Below, in pieces: positions 1 through 8,294 of a stretch of 64,000 bases of DNA; within the stretch, counting starts at the first letter, position 1; every line of letters starts with the position of its first letter. The position numbers were made by a program, and so were the translations under genes. The notes under the pieces were generated by a model. That model worked only from the letters and a program-made list of their open reading frames with translations, was not told the DNA's origin and searched no databases. The DNA lies in contig QQVO01000010.1 of the NCBI GenBank assembly GCA_003388505.1, positions 163,140-227,139 of the forward strand, read 5' to 3'. The DNA comes from Planctomycetota bacterium. Lineage in GTDB: Bacteria; Planctomycetota; Planctomycetia; Planctomycetales; Planctomycetaceae.

Positions 1-2909
1 ACGGAGGCGTCGAGGAAGTCGAGGGCCGGGTCTTCAATCAGGCCGGTCTGGAGGAGCGTGTTGGTGGTGGGATCGATTTCATACCAGCGGACGGCTGAGT
101 TGCCGCTGCTGCCGGCGACGGCGTGTACGGCCCAGAGGCTACCGTTCTTGACGACGACGTTGCTGTTGAAGCGGGGGCTGACGTTTTCGAGGTCGGGGCT
201 GAAAGGCTGCGTACCGTCCGGAGCGGTGGCGAAGGCGGGGACGGTGATGGTGTCGGGCAGGGTGACGGAATTGCCTGCGCCGGCTCCGCCGACGACGTCG
301 GCGCGGATGAGTTCGGTTCCCGGTCCGGCGTTGGAGAGGAGGTAGGCGTCGGTTCCGGCGAGGCTTTCAAAGTCGACGGCGGGCTGGATCGAGCTGCCGT
401 AGCCGAGCGAGGAGGCGTTGAGGTTTTCAAACCGCTGGAGTCCCGCAATGGTGGGGACGGCGGCGAGGAGGTCGGCCTTGGGGATGGTGTAGATGGAGAC
501 GTCGAAGCCGGACGACGTGGGAGCGGAAAAGTTGTTGGTGGCGAGGTAGACGCCGTCGGCGTTGATGCCGAGTGTGTCGAAGTCGCCGAAGCGGACTCCG
601 TCTTCGAGATCGGTGGCGAACTTGAAGCCGTTCCAGTCTCCGGTCGGGTCGCTGGTTTCGGAAACGGCGATGTAGATGCTGTTGGCGACGAAGCCCGGGA
701 TGCCGCCGTCGATGGCTGCGGCGAACCACCGTTCGGTGGTGGGATCGTAGATGATGCGGGGATCGAACGTACCGTCTCCGGCGGGGATCAACTGGGCTGC
801 GACGTCGGTCCAGAATTCGTCGAGAGAAATGCGGCTGATGAGGGCGCCGGTGTCCTTGTCGTAGATGGCGAAGGCGCCGTTGAGCATTTCGACAATGTGG
901 TCGTCTCCCACCGCTCCCATCGTGTCGGGAGGAATGAACCCGGACTCGTCGATGGTGGTGCCGAGGAAGTTGGTGCCGGTGATGAATTCGTCTTCCTGGA
1001 GGAGGAAGAATTCGTTGCGGTTGGTTTCGACGTCGGCGACGGCTGCGCCGCTGAGGTCGATGTCGATGGCCTGTTCGAGGGTGCCCTCGAAGTAGTTGTC
1101 GTTGACGGTGAGGAAGAGTGTGCCGGAGGACGCCCCGGTGTCGTCGTAGGTGAGGCGGAAGCCGTCGTCGCTGGTCATGCTGACGATGTTTTCGGAGAAG
1201 TTGCCGATCTGGGGAGTGGCGTCGGGGGTGTCCTCGACGTCGATTTCGACGCCGACGGTGGCGTTCATGATGGTGTTGCGGTTGATGTCGAAGTCGCGGA
1301 CGCCGAAGTCGCCGGCGTCGAGGCCGTTGATGCCTCGGGCGGTGCCGCCGGCGTCGATGGAGAGTCCGGAGACGACGTTGCCGTCGGCGAGCGTGACGAC
1401 GTCCATTCCGGGCGCGGCGGCGTTGGTGAGGTTGGGCGTGGGATAGGTCAGTTCGGGCAGCGGGACGGGACCGACCGTGGCTTCGGTGATGAAGTGGGGA
1501 ACCCCCGTGCCGAGGAGTTGCTGGTAGTCAAGCAGAGTGATGGTTGTATCGAGTCCGGTGTCGGATCCGTCCATGTTGCCGCGGACAAGAATGACATCGA
1601 TCTCGCCTCGCGTGGCCACCGGGAGGGCCATGTACTCGGCGAGCGAGGAGAGGGGTGAATCGACGAAGCCGGGAACGCCTGAGGCGCCAGGGACGGGAAT
1701 CATCGGATTCGGATCGAGGTGAGCGAACGTGTAGGCCTCGCCGTCCCGAGGATTGATGGCGGTGCGGCGGGTGGTCTCCGACTGGATGTCGCGGAGGACG
1801 CGGTAGGTTCGCTTATCCGAGGCGGTGAGGTAGGAGCGAGGCGTGAGCCGGCGGAGGACGCGGGAGGGATTGGTGCCGGGGAGGGTGATTTCGAAGTTGA
1901 CGGAGACGTTTTTGCCGAAGACGTCGTCGGTGGTGGCGAGACCGTTGACCCAGATGTCTTCGGTGACCTGGGCTTCGATGCGGCCGCTGACGCCGAGGGC
2001 CTTGTCGTCGACGCGGGTGTGCTTTGCGGAGACGAAGTAGGCTCCGACGCCGCCTTCAAAGCCGTAGCGGGCGAGGCCGGGAAGCGGGATGGCGAATTCG
2101 ACTTCGGACTTGCTGTAGCCGAGTTCGATCATGGCGTCACGGCGGACGACGAGCTGGTCCTCGAAGAACTCTGAGGAGAAGACCTTGTTGAAGGTCTTGC
2201 CGGCGTTGCCGAGCGGCATGTTGACGCCGCCGCGGAGCGACCAGAAACGGCCGATGGTGGCGGCGTGAATACCGGCCTGGAAGTAGCTGCCCCGTCCGGC
2301 TTCGTCGATGTCGAGCCAGCCGGAGAGGGAGAAGACGCGGTCCATGCCGGGGACGTGGCGGCGGGCGGTGACGCCGAAGTTGAGGCCGCCTCGTCCGCTG
2401 TCGGAAACGAAAACGCGTGGATCGATGGCGAGGATGCTGTCTCCGCCGTCCATCGTGGTGATGGGGATGAAGGCTCCGGCGCTGGTGTAGCCGTCGTTCA
2501 TGAGGCCCATGTAGTCGCCGTTGACGCGTCCGATGCGGTAGAGGACGTCCTCGACGGTGCTGGTGACTGCGTAGCCGACGGAGTCGTCCTGCGGGATGGT
2601 GACGGGGTCGACGCCGACGCCCGGAGGTGGCTGGAAGTCATCGAGCCAGACCGCTTCGTATGCGGCGTTGGAATCGGCGGGACGGACGGCATTGAGCGGA
2701 TCGGGCTGGACCCGGGCGGTGCCGAATTCGTCGATTTCGATGGTTTGCGCTCCGGCAGTCGGCGCGACGAGCAATGTCGCGGCGATTGCGGCCAGCAGGT
2801 GTTTCCACAACCTTGTGGTGCTGGAGCGATTGAGGCAGCCCTGCCCGGACACGTTGGTCGCGGCGCCGGTGCGGTTGGGGCTCGAATTCCTGCGGAAGAT
2901 TCTCATCAT
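1..2909 (-). CDS. Large exported surface protein with inverse-autotransporter-like barrel (partial, 3' end off window)
   Basis: The minus frame is open from an ATG at 2909 to the left edge, giving about 969 visible residues without a stop. Residues 1-55 form a long signal region: a basic start, then a hydrophobic stretch (LLAAIAATLLVAPTAGAQ) ending in a signal-peptidase-I-like site. Residues about 60-330 look like an outer-membrane beta barrel, with alternating strands and phrases such as SLRGGVNMPLG and LARYGFEGGVGAYF. These resemble the inverse autotransporter (intimin/invasin-type) beta domain, although I assign this by eye only. Beyond it lies a beta-rich passenger with Asn/Asp-rich turns, possibly parallel beta helix, and a PPDTMGAVGDDHIVEMLNG motif of a kind found in other exported proteins. 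By family logic it would insert in the outer membrane and expose the passenger. The missing C-terminus prevents a firm call. An alternative is an unrelated planctomycete surface protein. Confidence 0.75.
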   Translation of the reverse strand, partial: MMRIFRRNSSPNRTGAATNVSGQGCLNRSSTTRLWKHLLAAIAATLLVAPTAGAQTIEIDEFGTARVQPDPLNAVRPADSNAAYEAVWLDDFQPPPGVGVDPVTIPQDDSVGYAVTSTVEDVLYRIGRVNGDYMGLMNDGYTSAGAFIPITTMDGGDSILAIDPRVFVSDSGRGGLNFGVTARRHVPGMDRVFSLSGWLDIDEAGRGSYFQAGIHAATIGRFWSLRGGVNMPLGNAGKTFNKVFSSEFFEDQLVVRRDAMIELGYSKSEVEFAIPLPGLARYGFEGGVGAYFVSAKHTRVDDKALGVSGRIEAQVTEDIWVNGLATTDDVFGKNVSVNFEITLPGTNPSRVLRRLTPRSYLTASDKRTYRVLRDIQSETTRRTAINPRDGEAYTFAHLDPNPMIPVPGASGVPGFVDSPLSSLAEYMALPVATRGEIDVILVRGNMDGSDTGLDTTITLLDYQQLLGTGVPHFITEATVGPVPLPELTYPTPNLTNAAAPGMDVVTLADGNVVSGLSIDAGGTARGINGLDAGDFGVRDFDINRNTIMNATVGVEIDVEDTPDATPQIGNFSENIVSMTSDDGFRLTYDDTGASSGTLFLTVNDNYFEGTLEQAIDIDLSGAAVADVETNRNEFFLLQEDEFITGTNFLGTTIDESGFIPPDTMGAVGDDHIVEMLNGAFAIYDKDTGALISRISLDEFWTDVAAQLIPAGDGTFDPRIIYDPTTERWFAAAIDGGIPGFVANSIYIAVSETSDPTGDWNGFKFATDLEDGVRFGDFDTLGINADGVYLATNNFSAPTSSGFDVSIYTIPKADLLAAVPTIAGLQRFENLNASSLGYGSSIQPAVDFESLAGTDAYLLSNAGPGTELIRADVVGGAGAGNSVTLPDTITVPAFATAPDGTQPFSPDLENVSPRFNSNVVVKNGSLWAVHAVAGSSGNSAVRWYEIDPTTNTLLQTGLIEDPALDFLDAS

Positions 2910-3480
2910 CGATTGCTCCAGCATCCTGCTGAACCTCAATGGAAACCGGGTGATCCGGCGTGACGTGGCCCTGAAGGGCGCGGGCAGTCGCCTGCCTTGT
3001 CATGACCGGACTCTGCACGCTGCGACGCACCGACAGCCGGTTCCGTGCGGAACGGTTGTAGGGAATGCGCCGATGGTGACAGTTGTTCTGGATTTTCGGC
3101 CTGTGACGGCGTTGGAGTTGAAGGAAATGGGAGTTACGGCAAGGTTTGACGGTTGTTCCTGATGCACCGGATGTGCGGGCTGACGGCGCTGGATGACGCA
3201 ATGCGTTTCCAATCAATGAGTTGTGGAAATATCTGGTCGGAATTGCGGGGAATGCTGAATGGAGAACCGCCTTTTTTTGCAAACCTCCTGGTTACGCCAG
3301 AGTTCCATTGCTCCGCATCGCTGACCGGTGATCGAGTTTCTGCGGATTTTTCTGGAATAGGCTCAAGTGTGAGTGGATCGTTGAAGTAGCAGACCCTCCT
3401 GTGTTGGGGAGTCGACGCCCGGGCGGAGTGCCTTCGCCGGGCGAGATGGTCAAGAAGTTTGCAACTCGAGGAGCGAACAG
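2910..3480. other. Divergent intergenic region, no gene seen
   Basis: This 571-base gap separates the divergently transcribed barrel protein (minus) and the Asp-Pro-Ala lipoprotein (plus). Short frames inside it have no convincing protein composition. The stretch around 3190-3390 is visibly more AT-rich than its surroundings and probably holds the promoters of both flanking genes. I could not pick a specific -35/-10 pair with confidence. Confidence 0.5.
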
Positions 3481-3810
3481 ATGAAGAAGCTGCTGTCCCT
3501 GCTGTGTGTCGCGTGTGTGGCTGGCGTGTTTGTCGGTTGTGCGGCGGAAGAGGATACCGTCACGGATCCTGCGACGCCCCCGGCCGTGACCGATCCGGCG
3601 ACGGATCCCGCGACGATGGACGATCCTGCGATGGATCCGGCTGCCGATCCCGCTGCGGAAGATCCGGCGGCCGATCCGGCTGCTGAGGATCCGGCTGCTG
3701 AGGATCCGGCTGCCGATCCCGCTGCGGAAGACCCGGCTGCTGAAGATCCGGGCGAAGATGTGACCGAAGAGCCGGCCGCCGATCCCGCCGAAGAGACGAC
3801 TGAAGAGTAG
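3481..3810 (+). CDS. Small repetitive Asp-Pro-Ala lipoprotein
   Basis: 109 residues. The ATG at 3481 follows GAGGAG at 3468-3473, a good ribosome binding site. Residues 1-20 are a lipoprotein signal (MKKLLSLLCVACVAGVFVGC) with Cys20 as the likely lipidated residue, although Phe at -3 makes the lipobox imperfect. The rest is almost entirely a low-complexity acidic repeat of the units DPA, DPAAE and DPAADPAAE. There is no folded domain and no aromatic residue after the signal. It is probably a membrane-anchored acidic spacer in the periplasm or on the outer membrane; the function is unknown. The repeat is encoded by near-identical codons (gatccggctgctgag blocks), so the length may vary between strains. 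A strong terminator follows at 3845-3877, so it looks monocistronic. Confidence 0.85.
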   Translation: MKKLLSLLCVACVAGVFVGCAAEEDTVTDPATPPAVTDPATDPATMDDPAMDPAADPAAEDPAADPAAEDPAAEDPAADPAAEDPAAEDPGEDVTEEPAADPAEETTEE

Positions 3811-3844
3811 TTTTTCGGTCTGATCCGCGAGACGCGAGAAATGA

Positions 3845-3877
3845 CAAACCCCCGCTCATCGGGAGCGGGGGTTTGTT
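3845..3877 (+). terminator. Rho-independent terminator, possibly bidirectional
   Basis: A 13-bp perfect stem (3845-3857 with 3863-3875) closes a 5-base loop and is followed by TT on the plus strand. It lies 35 bases after the stop of the Asp-Pro-Ala lipoprotein and 26 bases before the end of the convergent SH3-like gene, so it can end transcription from both sides. Confidence 0.85.
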
Positions 3878-3902
3878 AATGCGCGAGTGGGTGGCCGGTG
3901 GT

Positions 3903-4616
3903 TTATTCGTCCAGTCCGAGCAGGGTGGAGATTTTGGGCCAGACGGTGGTGCGAATTTCATCGAAGCGTTCGGCGTCTTCGACGGCGCGGGACTTGGTGA
4001 ATTTGGCGGCTGCTTCCGCTTCCTGTGCGAGCAACTGGTAAATGGCGATCATGTCGTCGACGGCCGCTTCGTCGGAGGGGGAGAGTTCTCCCCGTTTGAC
4101 CTGTTCGAGGTTCTTGATGAGGCTTTCGCTGACGGCGGAGACCTCACCGAGCAACTCGATGACCTGCTCGTCGGGGTACAGTTCTTTGCTCAATCCGTCG
4201 GCGAGAACGCCGATGTAGGCGTAGGTTGTGTAGACGTGGGCTCCGCCGAGGGCGCCGATGAGGTAGAGGCGGTCTCCATCGGGGTCGACCGGTGGGGGCT
4301 GGGGGACATCCGGGGAAGGGGGAGCGGCGTCGTCAGGAGAGGGGGGGGCGGAATCGTCGTTGAGTTCGACCTGGTCGCGTTTGACCCAGCCTTGCTTGCC
4401 GGAGGGGGATTTGACCCAGAGCCATTTGCCCTCGACATCTTCGACCTGGAGCACGTCGTCGGGCCCCACGGTCTCGATGACCTCGTCCTTGACCTTGAGG
4501 GCGACGTCATCCTTGGGCACGACCTCGTCGCCTTTTTCCTGGCCGAAGACCGGCTCGGACAACAACACGAGGCTGCAGAGTGCAACACTCACCAATCCAC
4601 GCACCAGAATTCGCAT
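3903..4616 (-). CDS. Exported protein with bacterial SH3-like domain
   Basis: 237 residues. I choose the ATG at 4616 because GGGAG lies 6 bases upstream; a TTG at 4631 is also in frame. Residues 1-26 form a signal peptide (MRILVRGLVSVALCSLVLLSEPVFGQ). Residues about 30-85 resemble a bacterial SH3 fold, ending in phrases such as GKWLWVKSPSGKQGWVKRDQV, a type that often binds cell-wall peptides. A Pro/Asp linker follows (about 88-115). The C-terminal 120 residues are helical, with no family that I recognise. The likely location is the periplasm. It converges on the Asp-Pro-Ala lipoprotein gene and shares its terminator. The function beyond possible envelope binding is not known. Confidence 0.8.
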   Translation of the reverse strand: MRILVRGLVSVALCSLVLLSEPVFGQEKGDEVVPKDDVALKVKDEVIETVGPDDVLQVEDVEGKWLWVKSPSGKQGWVKRDQVELNDDSAPPSPDDAAPPSPDVPQPPPVDPDGDRLYLIGALGGAHVYTTYAYIGVLADGLSKELYPDEQVIELLGEVSAVSESLIKNLEQVKRGELSPSDEAAVDDMIAIYQLLAQEAEAAAKFTKSRAVEDAERFDEIRTTVWPKISTLLGLDE

Positions 4617-4991
4617 GATGGGCTCCCGCAAGAGAAAGATCAGTGGTTTGAGGTAAATTGGGGGTCAGCCGATACTGAGCGGGCTGCGCGAGTCTGCTGC
4701 TCCGCTCCGACCCCGATGTGACGTACGGCGAACGCGAGGGTTAAGAATACCGTGTCGGTTCCGCGAACGCGAGTTGAGCGAAGGGTGTGTCGGGAAAGGG
4801 TCTGTATTTTTGAGGCGGCGCCGCAATGAGGGGGAGTGTTGCAACGTTTGTTTACCCGCATCTCGGGTCGTGGGAAAGGTTCATCCGAAGTCTCACGACT
4901 TCGGCTACACGACCGGGGCTTCCCTCGCTTCGCTCAGTCCAGCCCCGGCCACCCGGATAAGATGTGTGTCATGGACAGGGCTATGAGGGTG
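4617..4991. repeat. Intergenic region with hairpin and shared repeat motifs
   Basis: There is no convincing gene in this 375-base gap between two minus-strand genes. It contains a hairpin around 4887-4906 (CCGAAGTC / GACTTCGG), a GC-rich stretch at 4907-4956 that resembles 48804-48855, and TGTGTGTCATGGACAGGG at 4963-4980. That last motif recurs with one change at 13364-13381, in both cases just beyond the stop codon of a minus-strand gene. Confidence 0.6.
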
Positions 4992-6152
4992 TTACGGGTT
5001 GGGGGGAGGGGCGGGGAGCGGTGGTTCCGCGGGAGCTTTCAAGCGGGGGCCGTTTTCGGCGTCGGGTTCGGGGAGCGTGGTGTCGGGGGTTGGGGGCGGG
5101 GGGACGAAGACGCCGTCGCCTGTTGCGTTTTCTTCCTCGGGGGCCGCGACGACTTCGGTGTCGGTCTGCATGAGAAATGCGGCGAGGTATTCCTTCATGC
5201 CGCCGAGTCGGGCGGCTGTTTCGAACACTTCGAGGGCGCGTTCGGCGTCGTCATCGATGTAGAGGATGACGCCGAGCAGAAAGAGGCGGTCTGGGTCGCG
5301 AATGTCGAGCTTGACCCAATCGAGCAGTCTCTGGGTGAATTGCGCCTTGGCGAGGAGGTTGTGCTCGCCGAGCAATGCACTCAACTGTTCGGGGTCGGCG
5401 GGCCAGTCGGGATCGAGTTGCAGGCCCAGTTTGAAGTTGCGGGCCGCTTCATCGAATTCTCCGCGTCCGGTTTCGGCAATTCCCAAGCGAAAGTAGGGGG
5501 CGGCGCGGTCGGGGGCGGTACCGACGGCGTCGCGGTAGCGACGAGCGGCGACGGTATACTGCAGGGCGGCGAGTTGCAGGTCGCCTTCGTGTTGCCGACG
5601 AATGCTTTTTCGTTTGGCTTCGTCACTGCTGGGGCGGAGGAATCGTTTGGGGAGTTCCTCGACGGGAAGCGTTTCGAGGGGGGCCTCCCAGGCTTCGCGG
5701 TCTTCCTGCAGCCACTCCTGCATCTGCTGTCGTCCGGGCAGCGCAGGCTGGAGCGGTTCGCGGAGATCGGAGAAGCCGGGGGGGGCGTCGATCGCCGGTC
5801 CGTAGACGCCGTATGCTCCGTAACCGTAGTAGGCGGGCGGAATATTGGGGGCGGAGTAATAGCCGAATCCGGAGGGGGTGATGAGGGGGTCGTAGCGGTA
5901 GCCGGCGCCCCACAGAAAGCCGCCTCCGTAGAATGCCGCGCCTCCGTAGCCTCCGTAGAAGTTGTTGTATCCGAATCGGCCGGAGCGATAGCGCGGGGAG
6001 TAATGGAGTCTGTTGAAGCCGTCCCAGCCCCAATTGGGATCGCGTCGAACTCCGCCTGAATGCCGACGACCGTGTCGATGATCGGCGTTGGCATCGAGCG
6101 GCGGCAGGAGGAACAGTGACAAGACTGCCAGCGTCAATGCTCGGTTCATCAT
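4992..6152 (-). CDS. Exported Gly/Tyr-rich protein with tetratricopeptide-like repeats
   Basis: 386 residues. The start ATG at 6152 (followed by a second ATG) has GGGGGAGG about 7 bases upstream. Residues 1-23 are a signal peptide. Residues about 50-125 are extremely rich in Gly and Tyr (FYGGYGG, YYGYGAYGVYG) and probably disordered or adhesive. Residues about 190-330 form TPR-like helical pairs with alternating Ala/Leu and a PDWPADP turn (LQYTVAARRYRDAVG, APYFRLGIAETGRGEFDEAA). The tail is Pro/Glu-rich. TPRs normally serve as protein-binding scaffolds; the binding partner is unknown. Transcription diverges from another Gly/Tyr-rich exported protein (6443), which suggests related envelope roles. 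Confidence 0.82.
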   Translation of the reverse strand: MMNRALTLAVLSLFLLPPLDANADHRHGRRHSGGVRRDPNWGWDGFNRLHYSPRYRSGRFGYNNFYGGYGGAAFYGGGFLWGAGYRYDPLITPSGFGYYSAPNIPPAYYGYGAYGVYGPAIDAPPGFSDLREPLQPALPGRQQMQEWLQEDREAWEAPLETLPVEELPKRFLRPSSDEAKRKSIRRQHEGDLQLAALQYTVAARRYRDAVGTAPDRAAPYFRLGIAETGRGEFDEAARNFKLGLQLDPDWPADPEQLSALLGEHNLLAKAQFTQRLLDWVKLDIRDPDRLFLLGVILYIDDDAERALEVFETAARLGGMKEYLAAFLMQTDTEVVAAPEEENATGDGVFVPPPPTPDTTLPEPDAENGPRLKAPAEPPLPAPPPNP

Positions 6153-6442
6153 CGTATTGCCTCCCCCAGTCGCGGAAATCGGGCAGTGCGGCGGCCATTT
6201 CGATTATCGAGGCTGTGTCACAGGGGGTCAAGAACTTTCGAGTTTGCCGGGAGAGGGGTGAACCGCTCCCCGTCGAACGGAGGCACACAGGTGGGAACGC
6301 ATCGAGGGGGGCTGATTGACAGTGATTGGGCCGGGACTTATTGTGAGGGTTCACACCGGACGTGAGCACCACAACCGGCGATTTTCCGGCTCAGGACAGC
6401 CGGTCGATGACGCCGCTTATCCAGAAATCGAAGGTGAAACTC

Positions 6443-7168
6443 ATGTTGCGTCACTCCGGGAAGGTGATCCTCAAGGTCTCGTGCGCTGCGGCGCTGATTC
6501 TGGGATCTTCTGCTGCGAGCGAGGCCTGCCTGTTTCCGTGCCTGTTTGGATGTTGGGGATCGCCGAACTACTACGGAGGGGGCTACTACGGCGGAGGCGG
6601 CTATTATGGAGCTCCGGTCTACTCTGCTCCGACTTATTCGCCCTCGCCGTGCGGTCCGGGGGGATGCGGTGCGTATTACGGTCCGGTGAGCGTTTCACCC
6701 TGCGGTTGTGCACCGTGTCAAGCGGGTTGCGCTCCGTGTGGAAGCGGCTGCGCGTCCGGGAATTGCGGCGTCAACTATGCTCCGGACGACGAGCCGATTC
6801 CTGATCCGGCTGCCGACGGCGATCCGAATCGGAGAACGTATGCCGACGAGCCGGAGACGACTGACGACATGCCGGACGACGATTTCGGCCCGACGCGGCG
6901 GGAAGCACCACCCCCGGCGGAACCTGGCGCCGACCCGTTCGAGCAACCGGTCTTGCCGCTGGAATCGGAGCCGGCGGACGATCCGGGGACGCCTGCCCCG
7001 CTCGACGAGTCGGAACTTGACGGGGGAATCACGCTGCGTGTGCAGCCGGTTCGTTCACGAGTCCTCGCGGAGGCCCGGTATCGGTTGCCGAAGGTGGCGC
7101 GTGTCCGGGGACACCGCAATCTGCCGGTCGACGGCGACAGTGAGACGGCGCGCATCGCCACGAAGTAG
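6443..7168 (+). CDS. Exported Cys/Gly/Tyr-rich protein of unknown function
   Basis: 241 residues from the ATG at 6443. A longer in-frame start at 6362 would put 27 non-signal residues before the signal peptide, so the shorter form with AAGGTG upstream is preferred. Residues 1-28 are a signal peptide (LKVSCAAALILGSSAASEA). Residues about 30-110 combine Gly/Tyr runs (YYGGGYYGGGGYYG) with about a dozen cysteines in CxPC-like patterns (CGCAPCQAGCAPCGSGC). This suggests a disulfide-stabilised exported protein. Residues about 112-200 are acidic and Pro-rich, and the last 35 are basic. I recognise no domain. The gene diverges from the Gly/Tyr-rich TPR gene at 4992-6152 across a 290-base promoter region. 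Confidence 0.8.
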   Translation: MLRHSGKVILKVSCAAALILGSSAASEACLFPCLFGCWGSPNYYGGGYYGGGGYYGAPVYSAPTYSPSPCGPGGCGAYYGPVSVSPCGCAPCQAGCAPCGSGCASGNCGVNYAPDDEPIPDPAADGDPNRRTYADEPETTDDMPDDDFGPTRREAPPPAEPGADPFEQPVLPLESEPADDPGTPAPLDESELDGGITLRVQPVRSRVLAEARYRLPKVARVRGHRNLPVDGDSETARIATK

Positions 7169-7184
7169 AATTCTGCTTTCGGAT

Positions 7185-7248
7185 CAAACCCGCGAAGACT
7201 CGGCCGGCAGCGCTCGCCCGTTCCGGTACGGCCTTTGCGGGTTTGTTG
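7185..7248 (+). terminator. Possible terminator with long loop
   Basis: CAAACCCGC at 7185-7193 pairs with GCGGGTTTG at 7237-7245, followed by TTG. It starts 16 bases after the stop of the Cys/Gly/Tyr-rich gene. The loop is long (43 bases), so folding of this pair is less certain than at 3845-3877. Confidence 0.4.
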
Positions 7249-7285
7249 TGCGCCGACAACGGGTCGGCGACGGGGCTTCAATCGA

Positions 7286-7630
7286 ATGAACCAGGTGATG
7301 ATTATGTCGATGGACGTCGTGCTGACCGTCTCGCTGCTCGGGCCCGACAAGCGGCGACGCAATCGCTTTGATGAAGCGATGATCGAGCGCGGGTGGTGGA
7401 AGCTGCCGGATGTTCCGGAGAGCTATCAGGTCGGATTTCGGGGCATGAGTGATGATCAGGAGATTGTTCATGAGTGTGAACAGGACGTTAAGGCGGCTGC
7501 ACAGTTGACGGGGGTCACGCGTTTCCAGGCGACGTGTCTGATTTCGCCCGAACAGCCAGATGGTAGCGCACTCGAGAGCGACGAGGACGACGCGGGCAGC
7601 CGTCTTGATCTGGGAGAGTGGGGATGTTGA
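7286..7630 (+). CDS. Hypothetical small acidic protein
   Basis: 114 residues from the ATG at 7286. Further in-frame ATGs at 7298, 7304 and 7310 are possible starts, and AGGTG at 7293-7297 fits 7304 best. The protein has balanced, real-looking composition (DVVLTVSLLGPDKRRRN, RGWWKLPDVPESYQVGF) and an acidic tail. It has no signal peptide, membrane segment or recognisable domain. It stands alone between the Gly/Tyr-rich exported gene and the convergent phosphatase gene. The function is unknown. The opposite strand is also open here but its product is Arg/Pro/His-rich and looks like a shadow. Confidence 0.6.
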   Translation: MNQVMIMSMDVVLTVSLLGPDKRRRNRFDEAMIERGWWKLPDVPESYQVGFRGMSDDQEIVHECEQDVKAAAQLTGVTRFQATCLISPEQPDGSALESDEDDAGSRLDLGEWGC

Positions 7631-7746
7631 GGCTGCCCGTGGATCAGTGAAGTCAACGAGCGGAAGATCCGGGGGAGAATGGGCCGCGGATGTTTGCGGA
7701 TGGGGCGGATTCTCGCTGGTGGACATCCTGGGACTGGTTGGGCGAA

Positions 7747-7774
7747 GCGCCCCTTTGCGGGTCGCGGCTAAACG
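7747..7774 (+). repeat. Interspersed repeat TGCGGGTCGCGGCTAAACG, copy A
   Basis: GCGCCCCTTTG followed by CGGGTCGCGGCTAAACG. Copies or partial copies lie at 18784-18811 and 27845-27863. In copy A the CTA at 7768-7770 is the complement of the stop codon of the minus-strand phosphatase gene, so the repeat forms the end of that reading frame. Confidence 0.7.
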
Positions 7775-8208
7775 GGAGGCACGGTCGATTCACCGTTTTC
7801 GATTGCGGCGGCTGCGGCGTTCCAGAGTGCTGCGGATTCCTGTTGCGGCCCGTCGCCGACTACCTGTTTCAAGCATTCGTCAATCGGCTTGCCGTACGCG
7901 ATGGCCAATGCGGCTGCGATGACCACGGGCGAGCGGCTCATTCCTCCGCTGCAGGCGACCAGCAGCGGCACCTGGTGGGAGATCACGGTTGCTACGCAAT
8001 CGATGACAGAGCGGAGGAGCCAGGGGGGATTTCCGTCGCCGTCCAGCAGGGGAAACCGGTAATAGACCAAGTCGCGCGAAAGGACGGCTGGCGGCTCGTC
8101 GGCCGCCAGATCGACGACCGCCCGGATTCCGTGGTCGTGGATTGACCTGAGGTTGCGGGCGTCGCCAGCGTTGCCGATCCAGAGCAGTTGGTCGATGATG
8201 ACTCGCAT
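7768..8208 (-). CDS. Dual-specificity-type protein phosphatase
   Basis: 146 residues. The frame is open further upstream, but the upstream part is Arg/Pro-rich shadow; the ATG at 8208 has AAAGG upstream and starts a well-formed domain. The phosphatase signature Cys86-x5-Arg92 (CSGGMSRSP) is present, with the general-acid Asp probably in PLLDGDGNP (Asp56 or Asp58). The usual His before the catalytic Cys is Ala85, which would be expected to raise the Cys pKa. By family it would remove phosphate from Tyr/Ser/Thr or another phosphomonoester in the cytoplasm. The size fits a minimal cyclophilin-free DSP domain. It lies downstream of gnd on the same strand, 77 bases away. The stop codon lies inside an interspersed repeat. 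Confidence 0.8.
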   Translation of the reverse strand: MRVIIDQLLWIGNAGDARNLRSIHDHGIRAVVDLAADEPPAVLSRDLVYYRFPLLDGDGNPPWLLRSVIDCVATVISHQVPLLVACSGGMSRSPVVIAAALAIAYGKPIDECLKQVVGDGPQQESAALWNAAAAAIENGESTVPPV

Positions 8209-8265
8209 GTTTCGACCTTTTGCGGGTTGCCTGCGAGGATCGACTTGCTTCATCGGACGCACGCG

Positions 8266-8294
8266 CGACTCGCGGAGCGAGTCGCCTACATTGG
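8266..8294 (+). repeat. Palindromic repeat CGACTCGCGGAGCGAGTCG plus CTACATTGG, copy 1
   Basis: The palindrome CGACTCGC/GCGAGTCG is followed directly by CCTACATTGG. The same unit in the same orientation occurs at 13247-13277 and 16427-16456, each time just beyond the 3' end of a minus-strand gene. In this copy CTACAT is the complement of the last Met codon and stop codon of gnd. Confidence 0.8.

Noticed and set aside
123..1658. A 511-residue plus-strand frame at the left edge
   Set aside because: Acidic Val/Gly/Asp-rich shadow of the barrel protein, which is open on the minus strand through the same bases.
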